A stretch of 27,759 bases of DNA from a virus, in IMG/VR virus record IMGVR_UViG_3300021962_000510, positions 1 to 27,759 of that record. One strand, given 5' to 3'. The notes under the pieces were generated by a model. That model was not told the origin of the DNA. It made no database searches and saw nothing but the letters and a program-made list of their open reading frames with translations. Shown piece after piece: positions 7,977 through 16,418 of this stretch; the first letter of the stretch is position 1; each line of letters begins with the position of its first letter. The position numbers and the translations under genes are program-made.

Positions 7977-9485
7977 CTATGTTGGACAAGCCGGTGGTGT
8001 ACTTGATACTCCTGATGTTAGGTAAACTTGAGTTTGGAATGAGGTAGGAGATGCAAGATATGACACACTTCCTAAAACCTCATCTATATCTCCACTATAG
8101 AACAATTCTCCACCATTGTAAATGTCACACACTCTATATCTAATAATATTACCAGAACCTGCTGACCAAGAACCCGTTACAGAGAATGGTACCAAAGAAG
8201 GATCTATATAAAGTGTTCCACTTTTGAGTGAAGGTGTTGTTATTTCATCTAAAATAATTGTTCCAGCTAAATTTCGTATTATTAATTCACCTGCACCTGC
8301 TCCTTTTGGTCCTGTTACCCAATTAACTTGTATCAACGTAGTAGCTGCCGAAACAGACATACTAGGTGTTACTGAAATACTTGGGCTAGCTGTTGTACTT
8401 ATAGATGGTGTAGGTGTTAGAGAAGGAGTTTTTGATACTGAAGCACTTGGTGTTGAACTAGCACCTATTGTAGCAGTAGTACTTGGTGTTATACTTACCG
8501 TAGGCGTGACAGTAGCACTTGGTGTTGAAGTTACAGTTGGTGTTGGAGTTTGTGTTGGAGTAGGTGTTGGACTTGGTGAAGGAGCAATCTCTGTTACAGT
8601 TAGTCCTTTTATGGTACAATCTACTATTTGTACATTAATAACTTGTTCATCCGAAGTAGCACAGTAAGTTGACTTTAAAGTATAGAGGCTTTTATAAGTT
8701 CCAATTTTATTTGTTAATGGATCAGATTCACTCAAAGTTACAGCTCCAGCATTACTAATACTATTGCTTGGAAATAAGTAATAAGGATATTCCTGTAAAG
8801 CTAAACTAGAAGAAACTATAGGAGCACAATCAGGAATAGCTCCTGCTATCGGAGTAAATGTTTTTGGACTAGTTGTAATGTCAAATACATACGACTTAGG
8901 GAAAGTGGTTGGACCACCATCCATAGCACAATAGTAGTTTGGATTTGTAATTATAATAAATCCTTGTGCATAGATAATATTACCAACATGTAAATTACTA
9001 TTAAGGGTGTCTATAATATTACCATTACCATCATCTACTAATTGATAGCTAGTACCATCATCCGATGCCAAGAAGAAACTCTTTTTAGATACTTGTTCTC
9101 CAAAAGCACTTCTTGGAATATTAATAATTTTAATCTTAGAAGCAGAAGCGGTGGGAAAGGAACGAATATCAGCTGATGCTGATGCTACAGTATTGCCTTC
9201 AAAAGTTCCGGATGCTGCAGTAGATTGGAGGAAATTGTCTGCAGACGAGCCAGACACTTGATAAGATCCTGTGAGGAAATTTGAGTAATATAAATGCCTA
9301 ATAGACCAATAGCGCAGAGTTGCCTCTGGTATTGATCCAGTTATCGTAACAGGGCCATTGATCCCAGTTTGTGCATAAATGCCTGAATCGCATATAGTAG
9401 TATCACTATAAGAAGCAGAGTATTTAAGTTTAATGGGAGTAGCTGTTACATCTGTTGCTTTTAGGCTATTTGATGATCTACTCAT
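7977..9485 (-). CDS. Tail-fibre-like structural protein with a Thr/Ser/Pro-rich linker
   Basis: 502 residues in three parts. Residues 1 to about 300 are a beta-rich domain with many Ser/Thr/Gly/Tyr residues and scattered Cys, starting MSRSSNSLKATDVTATPIKL. About 305-385 is a mucin-like linker (SPSPTPTPTQTPTPTVTSTP and similar). About 385-502 is a second compact domain beginning TLIQVNWVTGPKGAGAGELI and ending SSTPPACPT. The linker vocabulary (TPTPS, SISTTAS, SVTP) matches the next gene downstream, pointing to a shared origin or shared modification. No signal peptide or membrane helix is visible, as expected for a virion protein. It sits after the wedge genes, where T4 carries genes 9-12, so a baseplate-periphery or fibre component is the likeliest role. 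Confidence 0.7.
   Translation of the reverse strand: MSRSSNSLKATDVTATPIKLKYSASYSDTTICDSGIYAQTGINGPVTITGSIPEATLRYWSIRHLYYSNFLTGSYQVSGSSADNFLQSTAASGTFEGNTVASASADIRSFPTASASKIKIINIPRSAFGEQVSKKSFFLASDDGTSYQLVDDGNGNIIDTLNSNLHVGNIIYAQGFIIITNPNYYCAMDGGPTTFPKSYVFDITTSPKTFTPIAGAIPDCAPIVSSSLALQEYPYYLFPSNSISNAGAVTLSESDPLTNKIGTYKSLYTLKSTYCATSDEQVINVQIVDCTIKGLTVTEIAPSPSPTPTPTQTPTPTVTSTPSATVTPTVSITPSTTATIGASSTPSASVSKTPSLTPTPSISTTASPSISVTPSMSVSAATTLIQVNWVTGPKGAGAGELIIRNLAGTIILDEITTPSLKSGTLYIDPSLVPFSVTGSWSAGSGNIIRYRVCDIYNGGELFYSGDIDEVLGSVSYLASPTSFQTQVYLTSGVSSTPPACPT
8340..8590 (-). repeat. Thr/Ser/Pro-rich linker coding region in the 502-residue fibre-like gene
   Basis: Low-complexity codons for SPTPTPTQTPTPTV, TPSATVTPTVSIT and SISTTASPSISVTP-type runs, using the same vocabulary as the linkers of the next gene. 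The antisense strand is therefore open and encodes an artificial Val/Gly/Leu-rich string, which is not a gene. Confidence 0.8.
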
Positions 9486-9496
9486 TTCTTACTTTA

Positions 9497-10579
9497 TTAC
9501 CAATCTAATTTAACTCTTACAAGCGCTTCCTTAGTAAAGTCCTTCACCAAAGGTCTGGACATCTTAGCTACAGCTAATAACTGACTGTTGTCGTTATACA
9601 AACCTACTGTTGTTATGTAAGTTTGTGGATTGTAAACCATTGTAGAATATAATAACTGACCTGATCCAGAAACGAATGTTGGGTTAGAAGAGTAGTTATA
9701 TTCTTGGCTTGCTACTCTACAGAAGATGTAATTCGAAGATACATTTTCTTGTGAGTTTAACTGGAAGTTTCCTGCTCCAGAAATAGCTGCAAATAAATTA
9801 TTATTGTTTATTGATGAAGTATATAAGGATGCTGTTACAGGATTTATACTGTAGTTTAATCTATCTAAGGACAAACTAACACCACCCGATACTGCACTCA
9901 ATGCTAAAGCACTTGCGTTCAATAAGATTACTCCGATATCTGGTAAATACATTCCATAAGAACCTGATACTGTATATCCATTACCAGTTTGACCTACGTT
10001 TGTAGTTGTAGTTGCTTTACCATTTGAACCTGATACTAGGTCAAATACTCTACCACAATCTAAGTAGTTAACAACAGAAACGTCGTTACTATTATCGCAG
10101 ATTGTAATTTTAGAAGTACCAGAACCAGAAATAGTTAAGTTAAATGTTCCTGGAAATAAGCTTTCCTTATATCTGTTTCTATCAATGTTAATTGCAAGAA
10201 TATCTATGGCATTTGTAGCAGCTCCACCAAAGTTAAATCCTTGAGTTGAAGATGATACAGCAGGTCCGTATATTAAAGTGTTGTACTGATTGTAAGTTGT
10301 TAAAGAAGGAGTTACTCCTGGTACCAAGGCATTATATGGCAATGAACCAGATCCTTTTTGGTGACCATAAGCAATAGCGAATTGGATAGATGCGCTAGTT
10401 GAACCTACAGGTGCTTGATATACATTCAAGTAAAAAGCATTTTGTGTAATACTAGTTGACTGCGCTGGAGTTGATGTATAAAAACTAGTCAACGTAGGGA
10501 CATTGGAACTCCAAGCTGGAGCCGTTACTGAATCCGTACTAATGACAAAATCTGAAGGACTTAATCTAGTAAATGACAT
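9497..10579 (-). CDS. Phage tail/baseplate structural protein, conserved in marine T4-like phages
   Basis: 360 residues, soluble and rich in Ser/Thr/Asn/Gly. From memory it resembles a structural protein common in T4-like marine phages, most clearly at the C-terminus: YLPDIGVILLNASAL (about 210-225), GNFQLNSQENVSSNYIFCR (about 270-288) and the closing block with QTYITTVGLYNDNSQLLA and RPLVKDFTKEALVRVKLDW. Starts with MSFTRLSPSDF. It is one base downstream of the 222-residue gene and ten bases upstream of the next, so it is in the same transcription unit. A precise T4 equivalent (gp8 to gp11 position) cannot be assigned from sequence alone. Confidence 0.75.
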   Translation of the reverse strand: MSFTRLSPSDFVISTDSVTAPAWSSNVPTLTSFYTSTPAQSTSITQNAFYLNVYQAPVGSTSASIQFAIAYGHQKGSGSLPYNALVPGVTPSLTTYNQYNTLIYGPAVSSSTQGFNFGGAATNAIDILAINIDRNRYKESLFPGTFNLTISGSGTSKITICDNSNDVSVVNYLDCGRVFDLVSGSNGKATTTTNVGQTGNGYTVSGSYGMYLPDIGVILLNASALALSAVSGGVSLSLDRLNYSINPVTASLYTSSINNNNLFAAISGAGNFQLNSQENVSSNYIFCRVASQEYNYSSNPTFVSGSGQLLYSTMVYNPQTYITTVGLYNDNSQLLAVAKMSRPLVKDFTKEALVRVKLDW

Positions 10580-10580
10580 A

Positions 10581-11249
10581 TTATGATTGGTTTACTTTTA
10601 TTACTTGAACTGGGATTTGAATTCTAGCACCAGAATCACGACCTATAATTACTAATGTAGTATATAAAGTTGTGTTTGAGCCAAATAGTGTGTTAACAGT
10701 GGTAGCTGTTAAGTTGATTGAAGTACCGATTACTGTCTTAGAAACGTTAGTTCCAACTGTAATTGTGCCGGTTGCATTCAATGCTGTAGCGTCAGGAGTA
10801 TTGATACCAACACCATTAAACGCTGACATTGTTCTAACATCTCCAATTGTAGCCACATATCCAGATTGCTCAAACGTAGAAGTAGCTCCTAAATAGTTGA
10901 GAGTCTGTGGAGTTATAGATAATGAAGCACCTTGCTTGATAGTAATGTTGCTGTAGCCTACATCTACTACTGGTAACTTAGCTGTTCCTCTTGGAAGAGT
11001 AATCAACTTGTACTTCATAATTTCGTTAGAATTAGGAAAAGCTTGGATGATAGGCATATTTTCAATAGCCTCACCGTAAAATGCAGATCCAGATGGTTGG
11101 TTTGGATTGTATAAAGTATAATCCACTTCGTCATCTGAAAGTGAAAACTGCGTAATTCTAAAAGAACCGTCGTTTTGAGCCAAAAGCTGTCTACCTGTAT
11201 CGGTTAGAATCGCGTCTACAACAACGGATGTGTTACTTAAATATCCCAT
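10581..11249 (-). CDS. Tail structural protein, conserved in T4-like phages
   Basis: 222 residues. The N-terminal half (MGYLSNTSVVVDAILTDTGR, then QNDGSFRITQFSLSDDEVDY, NPNQPSGSAFYGEAIENMP) matches a block I recall from many uncultured and cyanophage-like myovirus tail clusters. The C-terminal half is a Thr/Val-rich beta domain ending VQVIKVNQS. No catalytic motif, membrane segment or signal is visible. Its leader, the 34-base gap after the 1596-residue gene, carries AATATTTATA directly followed by AAGGAG. That is the best Shine-Dalgarno-like sequence in the window, although it lies about 15 bases from the ATG. It is probably a baseplate or fibre-attachment component. Confidence 0.7.
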   Translation of the reverse strand: MGYLSNTSVVVDAILTDTGRQLLAQNDGSFRITQFSLSDDEVDYTLYNPNQPSGSAFYGEAIENMPIIQAFPNSNEIMKYKLITLPRGTAKLPVVDVGYSNITIKQGASLSITPQTLNYLGATSTFEQSGYVATIGDVRTMSAFNGVGINTPDATALNATGTITVGTNVSKTVIGTSINLTATTVNTLFGSNTTLYTTLVIIGRDSGARIQIPVQVIKVNQS

Positions 11250-11269
11250 GTTTTAATTGTTTTTCTCCT

Positions 11270-11279
11270 TATAAATATT
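11270..11279 (-). promoter_or_regulatory. AATATTTATA leader element followed by AAGGAG
   Basis: In the 34-base gap before the 222-residue tail gene. AAGGAG follows directly and lies about 15 bases from the ATG, longer than usual spacing. It is the only good Shine-Dalgarno-like hexamer seen in an intergenic leader here. Confidence 0.35.
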
Positions 11280-11283
11280 GTGA

Positions 11284-14200
11284 TTAGCTAAAACTTCCTC
11301 CATTTATAGCTGTAATGCCAGGGTTAGTTGGGTTAGATAATAATTGAGATTGAACTGCGGCTTGTAACGTATTAATATTGTTAGTTATTTCAGGGCTAAC
11401 TGTGTTGGGAATCAAGAAGCCATAAGACGTTTGTCCTGCAGGTTTATTGAAAGTCATAATCACATTTTGCTCGTCTTCATACGCTCTTAACAATAAGAAT
11501 GTTGATACATAACCAGGTGTTGCTACCCAGTTTGGAAGTATACTCGGAACTACTTTTATTTGTAAATTTCCGCCTACAACTTCAGCACTCTTTACATTCA
11601 AATCTTGAACTATTCCACTTCTGTCACGCATTATGATTTTGTCATATGCTTGAGGTAAGAAAGATGTGTTAATGTCTCCATAAGCTGTGTACAAACTACT
11701 ACTATACGCAACACCACCCGATACAAAATAAGGTACGAAATTGTAACCATAATAGCTAGTCAAACTTTGGTTAAGTACAATTAATCCTGTATCCGTTTCT
11801 GTAGTTAGGTTGGAAAGTGATTGAATAAATGGAGTTACATTACTTGTAGCATATGGATAGTTGCCTTGTGTACTGTTTTCTGATACTGTCAAAGATCCAA
11901 CTGAAACTGATGCTGTATAATTTCCTCCAGAAGCAGTTACGCTTTGCTGTAATACAAACGTTACTGAATCGTTAGCAGCGAAGCTTGTTGGTACAGTAGT
12001 CAAGCTTAAAGTTAAAGTTGCAGTTAAATTACTAATCGGAGTTGATGTTGAATAACTACTAATATTTGAAAGTGGTGTACTATAGCTTCCGTTAAAAAAC
12101 GTTACTATGTAAGTGCTTAATAAACCTGAAGTATCGTAATAGCTTGTTGCAAATTGAGAAGAAGGACCATATTGGATTTGACTGGTTCCGTAATCATAGT
12201 AAGTGTAAAGAGGATAAAAAGATGCACTTATCCAGGATCCAGATGCTGTAGTACCTATTGGAAGACCTGATGGACCATATACGTTAAATGGTCCGTAATA
12301 TACTACACTTCCTACTGGAGTTCCACTTACGATTGGTCCTAAAGCATTATCATAAACTACGTTACCATTGTAACTACCACCACTTGTTTGCGATGATTTA
12401 AATGAGCTTACAGATGTTCCGCTACCTAAAGGTACTCCATTCTTTTTAACACTAAAGCTATAAGTTACTTCTTGACCAGAAGCTGAAAATGCAACAGGAA
12501 TACTTAAGTCTACAGCAAAGCTTCTTACACCAGCATATGGAGCAGAGAAGGATGGGAAGTTTAAATAACTTCCGGTTGCATAGTAGTTATTGGTATCTGT
12601 TATTTCATTATTGAATATCTGATAGATGTATCCATTTATACTTGAAGAGTATGAAGGGGTTGGTATACCTGCAATATATTGGTTTGCAAATCCACTATTG
12701 TTTGATTGTACATCTCCTAAAGATGCGTTTCCTGCATATGCAAAATAAATTTGAGTATCACTTGCAGTTGCAAAATAAAGCTGTGGAGTGTAGTTATAAC
12801 CGCTATTATAAATGGTTTTAACACCATCTGTAGGAACTTGGTTCGAATATTGCTTATTGTCAAACTGCTTAACTGTTAAAGTTTCACCAGCTACAAATAT
12901 GTTTTGTAAATCTTGCCAGCTCTTATTGTTTTGGTTCAATTCAAATAAACCTCCTGATACGTCTGCAAAATATGCCAATGAAGCATTTACGGCACCAGGA
13001 ATAAATGAGCTTGTAGCTACTTGAGTAAATAATCCAAGCTTTCCAGAGTAGTAATTAATAACAGGATCATTACCATAAGAAATGTCACCAGAGTAACTTA
13101 CACTTCGAGTTGTAAATACATTGTAGTATAATCCAGAAAGATAAGACCCACTATATCTTGGTTGAATGCTTCTACGTAAATAGTAGTTGTAGTCTTGTAG
13201 TTGAGCATACATTGAGTATGGTTGCTGACTTTGAGAGACAGGTCCTATTACAGTAGATTGACTTAATGACTGAGTTATCAAACCGTAATTCACAGGAACT
13301 ACTTGATTAGAGCTATAATCTAAGTCCAAAAATCTTTGAGAGATTACTGAACCTGAAACATTGTTGATTAAGTATCCAACTGAGTAGGTGGTAAACATAA
13401 TGTTTGCACCAGCATGTTGGGAAGGTGCTACTGAAGATGTCCAAGGATACTCGTAGCTAGAAACATCAACTTGAGGGAAGTCGTTAGGAACTTTAATAAT
13501 AGATCCACTGTATTCACCAGTGAAGTTTTCAATACCAGTATTAGAAGCAATTAAAACATCTCCAGATTTATTACCTAGGTAAACAGAATTGCTTTGATAT
13601 TGAACAGGAACAGAAGCTGTGTAAGAAGTATTGTATAAGACTCCTTGTGCATCTGAACCAGTAATAGATACCATATTAATCATGGCAAGACTGCCACTAA
13701 TAATGACATAAGGCTCGTGTCGAGCATACTTGTTTCTTTCTAAGATGTGTGATCTTATAATGATACCACTGCTTAAATTAGCTCTTGCTGGTACCCAATC
13801 CTTCATCATCTTGAATAAAGAATTGTTGTAGTATTTTATAGTTCTAATGAAATCCCAAACATTATATCTTTGTAAGCCTGTTTGACCATTTCCAGTCATT
13901 GTAGCATCAAAGAAAGTATTTTCTAACTTTACTAATGGAATATAAGAACTTGAATATTGTAAGTTAGGAGCTCCAATATACTGCATGATATTGAAGTATC
14001 CAGGTTGATTTGAAGCAGTAACTATACCAGAGGAAGTAATTGCTGCGTTTAATCTATCGGTAGGAGAGAAGCCTACTTCAATGTCTGGTGATGTTTTATC
14101 AAAGTTGTTTTGGTAGTACTGTATGGTTGTGTAAGGAGATAACAAACTACTAGAGATATTCAACACACTACCTGTTGTAATATTGTTGTTATTTAACTCT

Positions 14201-16074
14201 TGGATACCAGCTATCTCGTAAATATTATAGCCACCATACTCGTTTACAGTTAAAATATCATCAGGAATACCATAAGTACAAATTAAAGCTTTTACACCTC
14301 TTTCAGTACCTTTTGTCTTAAGCAAGTAAGCTAAGTTATGGTAAAGACGTTTGTAGATTTCATTTTTAAGTTGCTCTGCAGGTAAGGTTGCAAAGCTAGA
14401 AGTAACACCAGCAGAAGCTGTAACAAAAGTAGTTACATATCTATTAATTTTCTCTTGACCAAATGGAGGTAATGATAAAGAAGAAGATAAATAAGGTTGT
14501 CCTGCTAAAGGATATAAACTACTACTTGCAATGTTAACTCGTGAATATAAACTAGATGTTACAGGGTATGCTGATCCAGTTTGGTTAATACCAAATAGAG
14601 AATAATAAATGTTGTCTGATACGTTTGTATTAGTATATAAGTTAATACCAAAGCTCTTTAATGCATCACCCACTTGATCCATAGATACACCAACAAAAGG
14701 ATTGTTTTCTGCAGAATATCTATTACTCAAATCTTTTATGTAAATCCAAATATTATCGAAATGCTGTCCAATCATATCTAAAAAAACTAGATATGGTGCA
14801 TTAGCTGCATCGTCTTGGATATAAGCAGGAGTTGAGTATACTAACCAATCCTTATTCTGATCATCGTAGTAGGATGAGGAGAAGTACATACTCATCGTAG
14901 TAGCAGTAGGAACTATATTAGTACTACCTAACCAGTTCTTAGCTTGAGATGATGTAACTGAATAAAGAGGGTATGGTTGAGTTGTTGAGGACTTAGGCCA
15001 TGCTGTAGAAGCAGACGTAAAGTATAGATAATATTCCCAACCATCAAACTTTTCAATAGTAGCATCTATTTCACTTTGTAAAGTTACTCTTGAAGCACTA
15101 TAGCTTGTTGAAGCTAAAGTTGCAGATGCAGATTCAATTGTTTGAAGCTTGTATACAAAGTTGTATAATCTTTCTGTTGCAGAAGAGAAGTGTATAAAGT
15201 TAGCAAAGTTGCTATAGTCTACATTAATCTGAATACCTTTCTCATCCATCAAAGATTTAATCTGTTGGTAAGAAGAGGTAACAGAAGTTAAAAGTAATGA
15301 GTTATAATTGTAATAAGGTGTTGTTTTACCAATCTTATCGGTAATGTTTACCTTATAGTTAGGACCTCTTAAAGGTATTGAAGTTGGTAAAAGCTCAGGA
15401 GTTACGTTAATTGTAACGTTAAACTCAGCTGGCTCAGCAACTTGATACACTACCCAAAAAGTAGACTTAATATCAAACTGATCAGGTAATGGTTCGTATA
15501 ATTTAAATATAATATAGCCTTGACCATCTTCATCAACATAAACAGCGTTTACACCGATTATTTGAACGTCTCTTCCAAAGTCAAGTAGGAAGTCAGGATA
15601 GTAAGCGTCAGTGCCTAATTGACCGTTAAATTCGTTAAATGCGGTAGATAATTCTAAGTTAGATAAGTCTTGGCGAGCACACTTAATTTCAGTTCTAGAA
15701 GTAGATATTTCTTTAATCCAGAAGTTTTGGCTAGGGTCTGGACCAGAGGCAATAAACTTTCTAAAAAAATTATATTTTACATTTACACTACCTCTATTAA
15801 AGCCTTGATCCTTTGCATCGGTTTCTGGATCTAAATAGAGAGTGCTTGTGTTGCCATTCTTAGGATTAAGATTATCTCCAATATTATATTTACTAAGATT
15901 GTAGTTACTGCCTATAACAGTTCCTGCTTGATCTTTTATAAAAAGTTCAATGTAGTCAGTTGGACCACCAAAGGCTGGAGTAATCAAGGCTTTGTTGACC
16001 AACGTAAGGTCAGCAGTATCATACTCTTGATATTGAGGTGTGGTTCCTAAATATGTTACATCTACTATCTCCAT
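11284..16074 (-). CDS. Very large baseplate/tail structural protein at the gp7 position
   Basis: 1596 residues. It starts MEIVDVTYLGTTPQYQEYD by a TAATG overlap with the gene before. About 1-270 is a beta-rich region with charged loops. The middle (about 270-640) is more helical and includes a block around 570-605 (YKRLYHNLAYLLKTKG, then GVKALICTYGIP and NEYGGYNIYE) that I recall from large tail proteins of other T4-like marine phages. Residues beyond about 650 are dominated by Ser/Tyr/Asn/Gly, consistent with extended beta structure. In T4, gene 7 follows gene 6 and its product is 1032 residues; here two small genes intervene and the protein is half again as long. A wedge scaffold or wedge-fibre fusion fits the context. 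Homology to gp7 itself is not demonstrated. Confidence 0.65.
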   Translation of the reverse strand: MEIVDVTYLGTTPQYQEYDTADLTLVNKALITPAFGGPTDYIELFIKDQAGTVIGSNYNLSKYNIGDNLNPKNGNTSTLYLDPETDAKDQGFNRGSVNVKYNFFRKFIASGPDPSQNFWIKEISTSRTEIKCARQDLSNLELSTAFNEFNGQLGTDAYYPDFLLDFGRDVQIIGVNAVYVDEDGQGYIIFKLYEPLPDQFDIKSTFWVVYQVAEPAEFNVTINVTPELLPTSIPLRGPNYKVNITDKIGKTTPYYNYNSLLLTSVTSSYQQIKSLMDEKGIQINVDYSNFANFIHFSSATERLYNFVYKLQTIESASATLASTSYSASRVTLQSEIDATIEKFDGWEYYLYFTSASTAWPKSSTTQPYPLYSVTSSQAKNWLGSTNIVPTATTMSMYFSSSYYDDQNKDWLVYSTPAYIQDDAANAPYLVFLDMIGQHFDNIWIYIKDLSNRYSAENNPFVGVSMDQVGDALKSFGINLYTNTNVSDNIYYSLFGINQTGSAYPVTSSLYSRVNIASSSLYPLAGQPYLSSSLSLPPFGQEKINRYVTTFVTASAGVTSSFATLPAEQLKNEIYKRLYHNLAYLLKTKGTERGVKALICTYGIPDDILTVNEYGGYNIYEIAGIQELNNNNITTGSVLNISSSLLSPYTTIQYYQNNFDKTSPDIEVGFSPTDRLNAAITSSGIVTASNQPGYFNIMQYIGAPNLQYSSSYIPLVKLENTFFDATMTGNGQTGLQRYNVWDFIRTIKYYNNSLFKMMKDWVPARANLSSGIIIRSHILERNKYARHEPYVIISGSLAMINMVSITGSDAQGVLYNTSYTASVPVQYQSNSVYLGNKSGDVLIASNTGIENFTGEYSGSIIKVPNDFPQVDVSSYEYPWTSSVAPSQHAGANIMFTTYSVGYLINNVSGSVISQRFLDLDYSSNQVVPVNYGLITQSLSQSTVIGPVSQSQQPYSMYAQLQDYNYYLRRSIQPRYSGSYLSGLYYNVFTTRSVSYSGDISYGNDPVINYYSGKLGLFTQVATSSFIPGAVNASLAYFADVSGGLFELNQNNKSWQDLQNIFVAGETLTVKQFDNKQYSNQVPTDGVKTIYNSGYNYTPQLYFATASDTQIYFAYAGNASLGDVQSNNSGFANQYIAGIPTPSYSSSINGYIYQIFNNEITDTNNYYATGSYLNFPSFSAPYAGVRSFAVDLSIPVAFSASGQEVTYSFSVKKNGVPLGSGTSVSSFKSSQTSGGSYNGNVVYDNALGPIVSGTPVGSVVYYGPFNVYGPSGLPIGTTASGSWISASFYPLYTYYDYGTSQIQYGPSSQFATSYYDTSGLLSTYIVTFFNGSYSTPLSNISSYSTSTPISNLTATLTLSLTTVPTSFAANDSVTFVLQQSVTASGGNYTASVSVGSLTVSENSTQGNYPYATSNVTPFIQSLSNLTTETDTGLIVLNQSLTSYYGYNFVPYFVSGGVAYSSSLYTAYGDINTSFLPQAYDKIIMRDRSGIVQDLNVKSAEVVGGNLQIKVVPSILPNWVATPGYVSTFLLLRAYEDEQNVIMTFNKPAGQTSYGFLIPNTVSPEITNNINTLQAAVQSQLLSNPTNPGITAINGGSFS

Positions 16075-16418
16075 TATACTATCTTAGTTATATTTGCGTA
16101 GTTGGCATTTGCCTCAAGTAATTGTTGTCTTAAAGAGTTAATCTCCTCTATGTAAGCCTTTTCTGTATCAGTTAATACCACACCACCTAAATACTCTGTA
16201 CTTCTTGCTACTAAGTATTCATGTGAGTTTACTTCACCTGTTGCAGGAATCTCAAAGAATAATTGGTTGTATAAATCAAAAAACTCTTCCACTGTGACTT
16301 GTTGTGTAACAGTGACAGGAGTAATTGGATTATATAATTCACTAAAAGAAACATCTACAACCCTTGGGTATGTAGTACGTCCATATACTTCTTTTACCAA
16401 ATCAACTTTTTGTTCCAT
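16074..16418 (-). CDS. Small baseplate-cluster protein, unknown function
   Basis: 114 residues, mildly acidic. The first half is beta/loop-like (YGRTTYPRVVDVSFSELYNP and VTVTQQVTVEEFFDLYNQLF). The second half has a short motif NSHEYLVARSTEYLGG and a C-terminal amphipathic helix (KAYIEEINSLRQQLLEANAN). Both ends are TAATG junctions, with the DNRLRE-type gene upstream and the 1596-residue gene downstream, which implies coupled translation and near-equal output. That makes a partner or small wedge subunit plausible. I do not recognise it as any named T4 protein. Confidence 0.65.
   Translation of the reverse strand: MEQKVDLVKEVYGRTTYPRVVDVSFSELYNPITPVTVTQQVTVEEFFDLYNQLFFEIPATGEVNSHEYLVARSTEYLGGVVLTDTEKAYIEEINSLRQQLLEANANYANITKIV

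Noticed and set aside
10672-10896. Plus-strand frame within the 222-residue tail gene (similar frames at 12812-13024 and 19709-19942)
   Set aside because: Antisense to conserved structural genes, with no start context or family resemblance.
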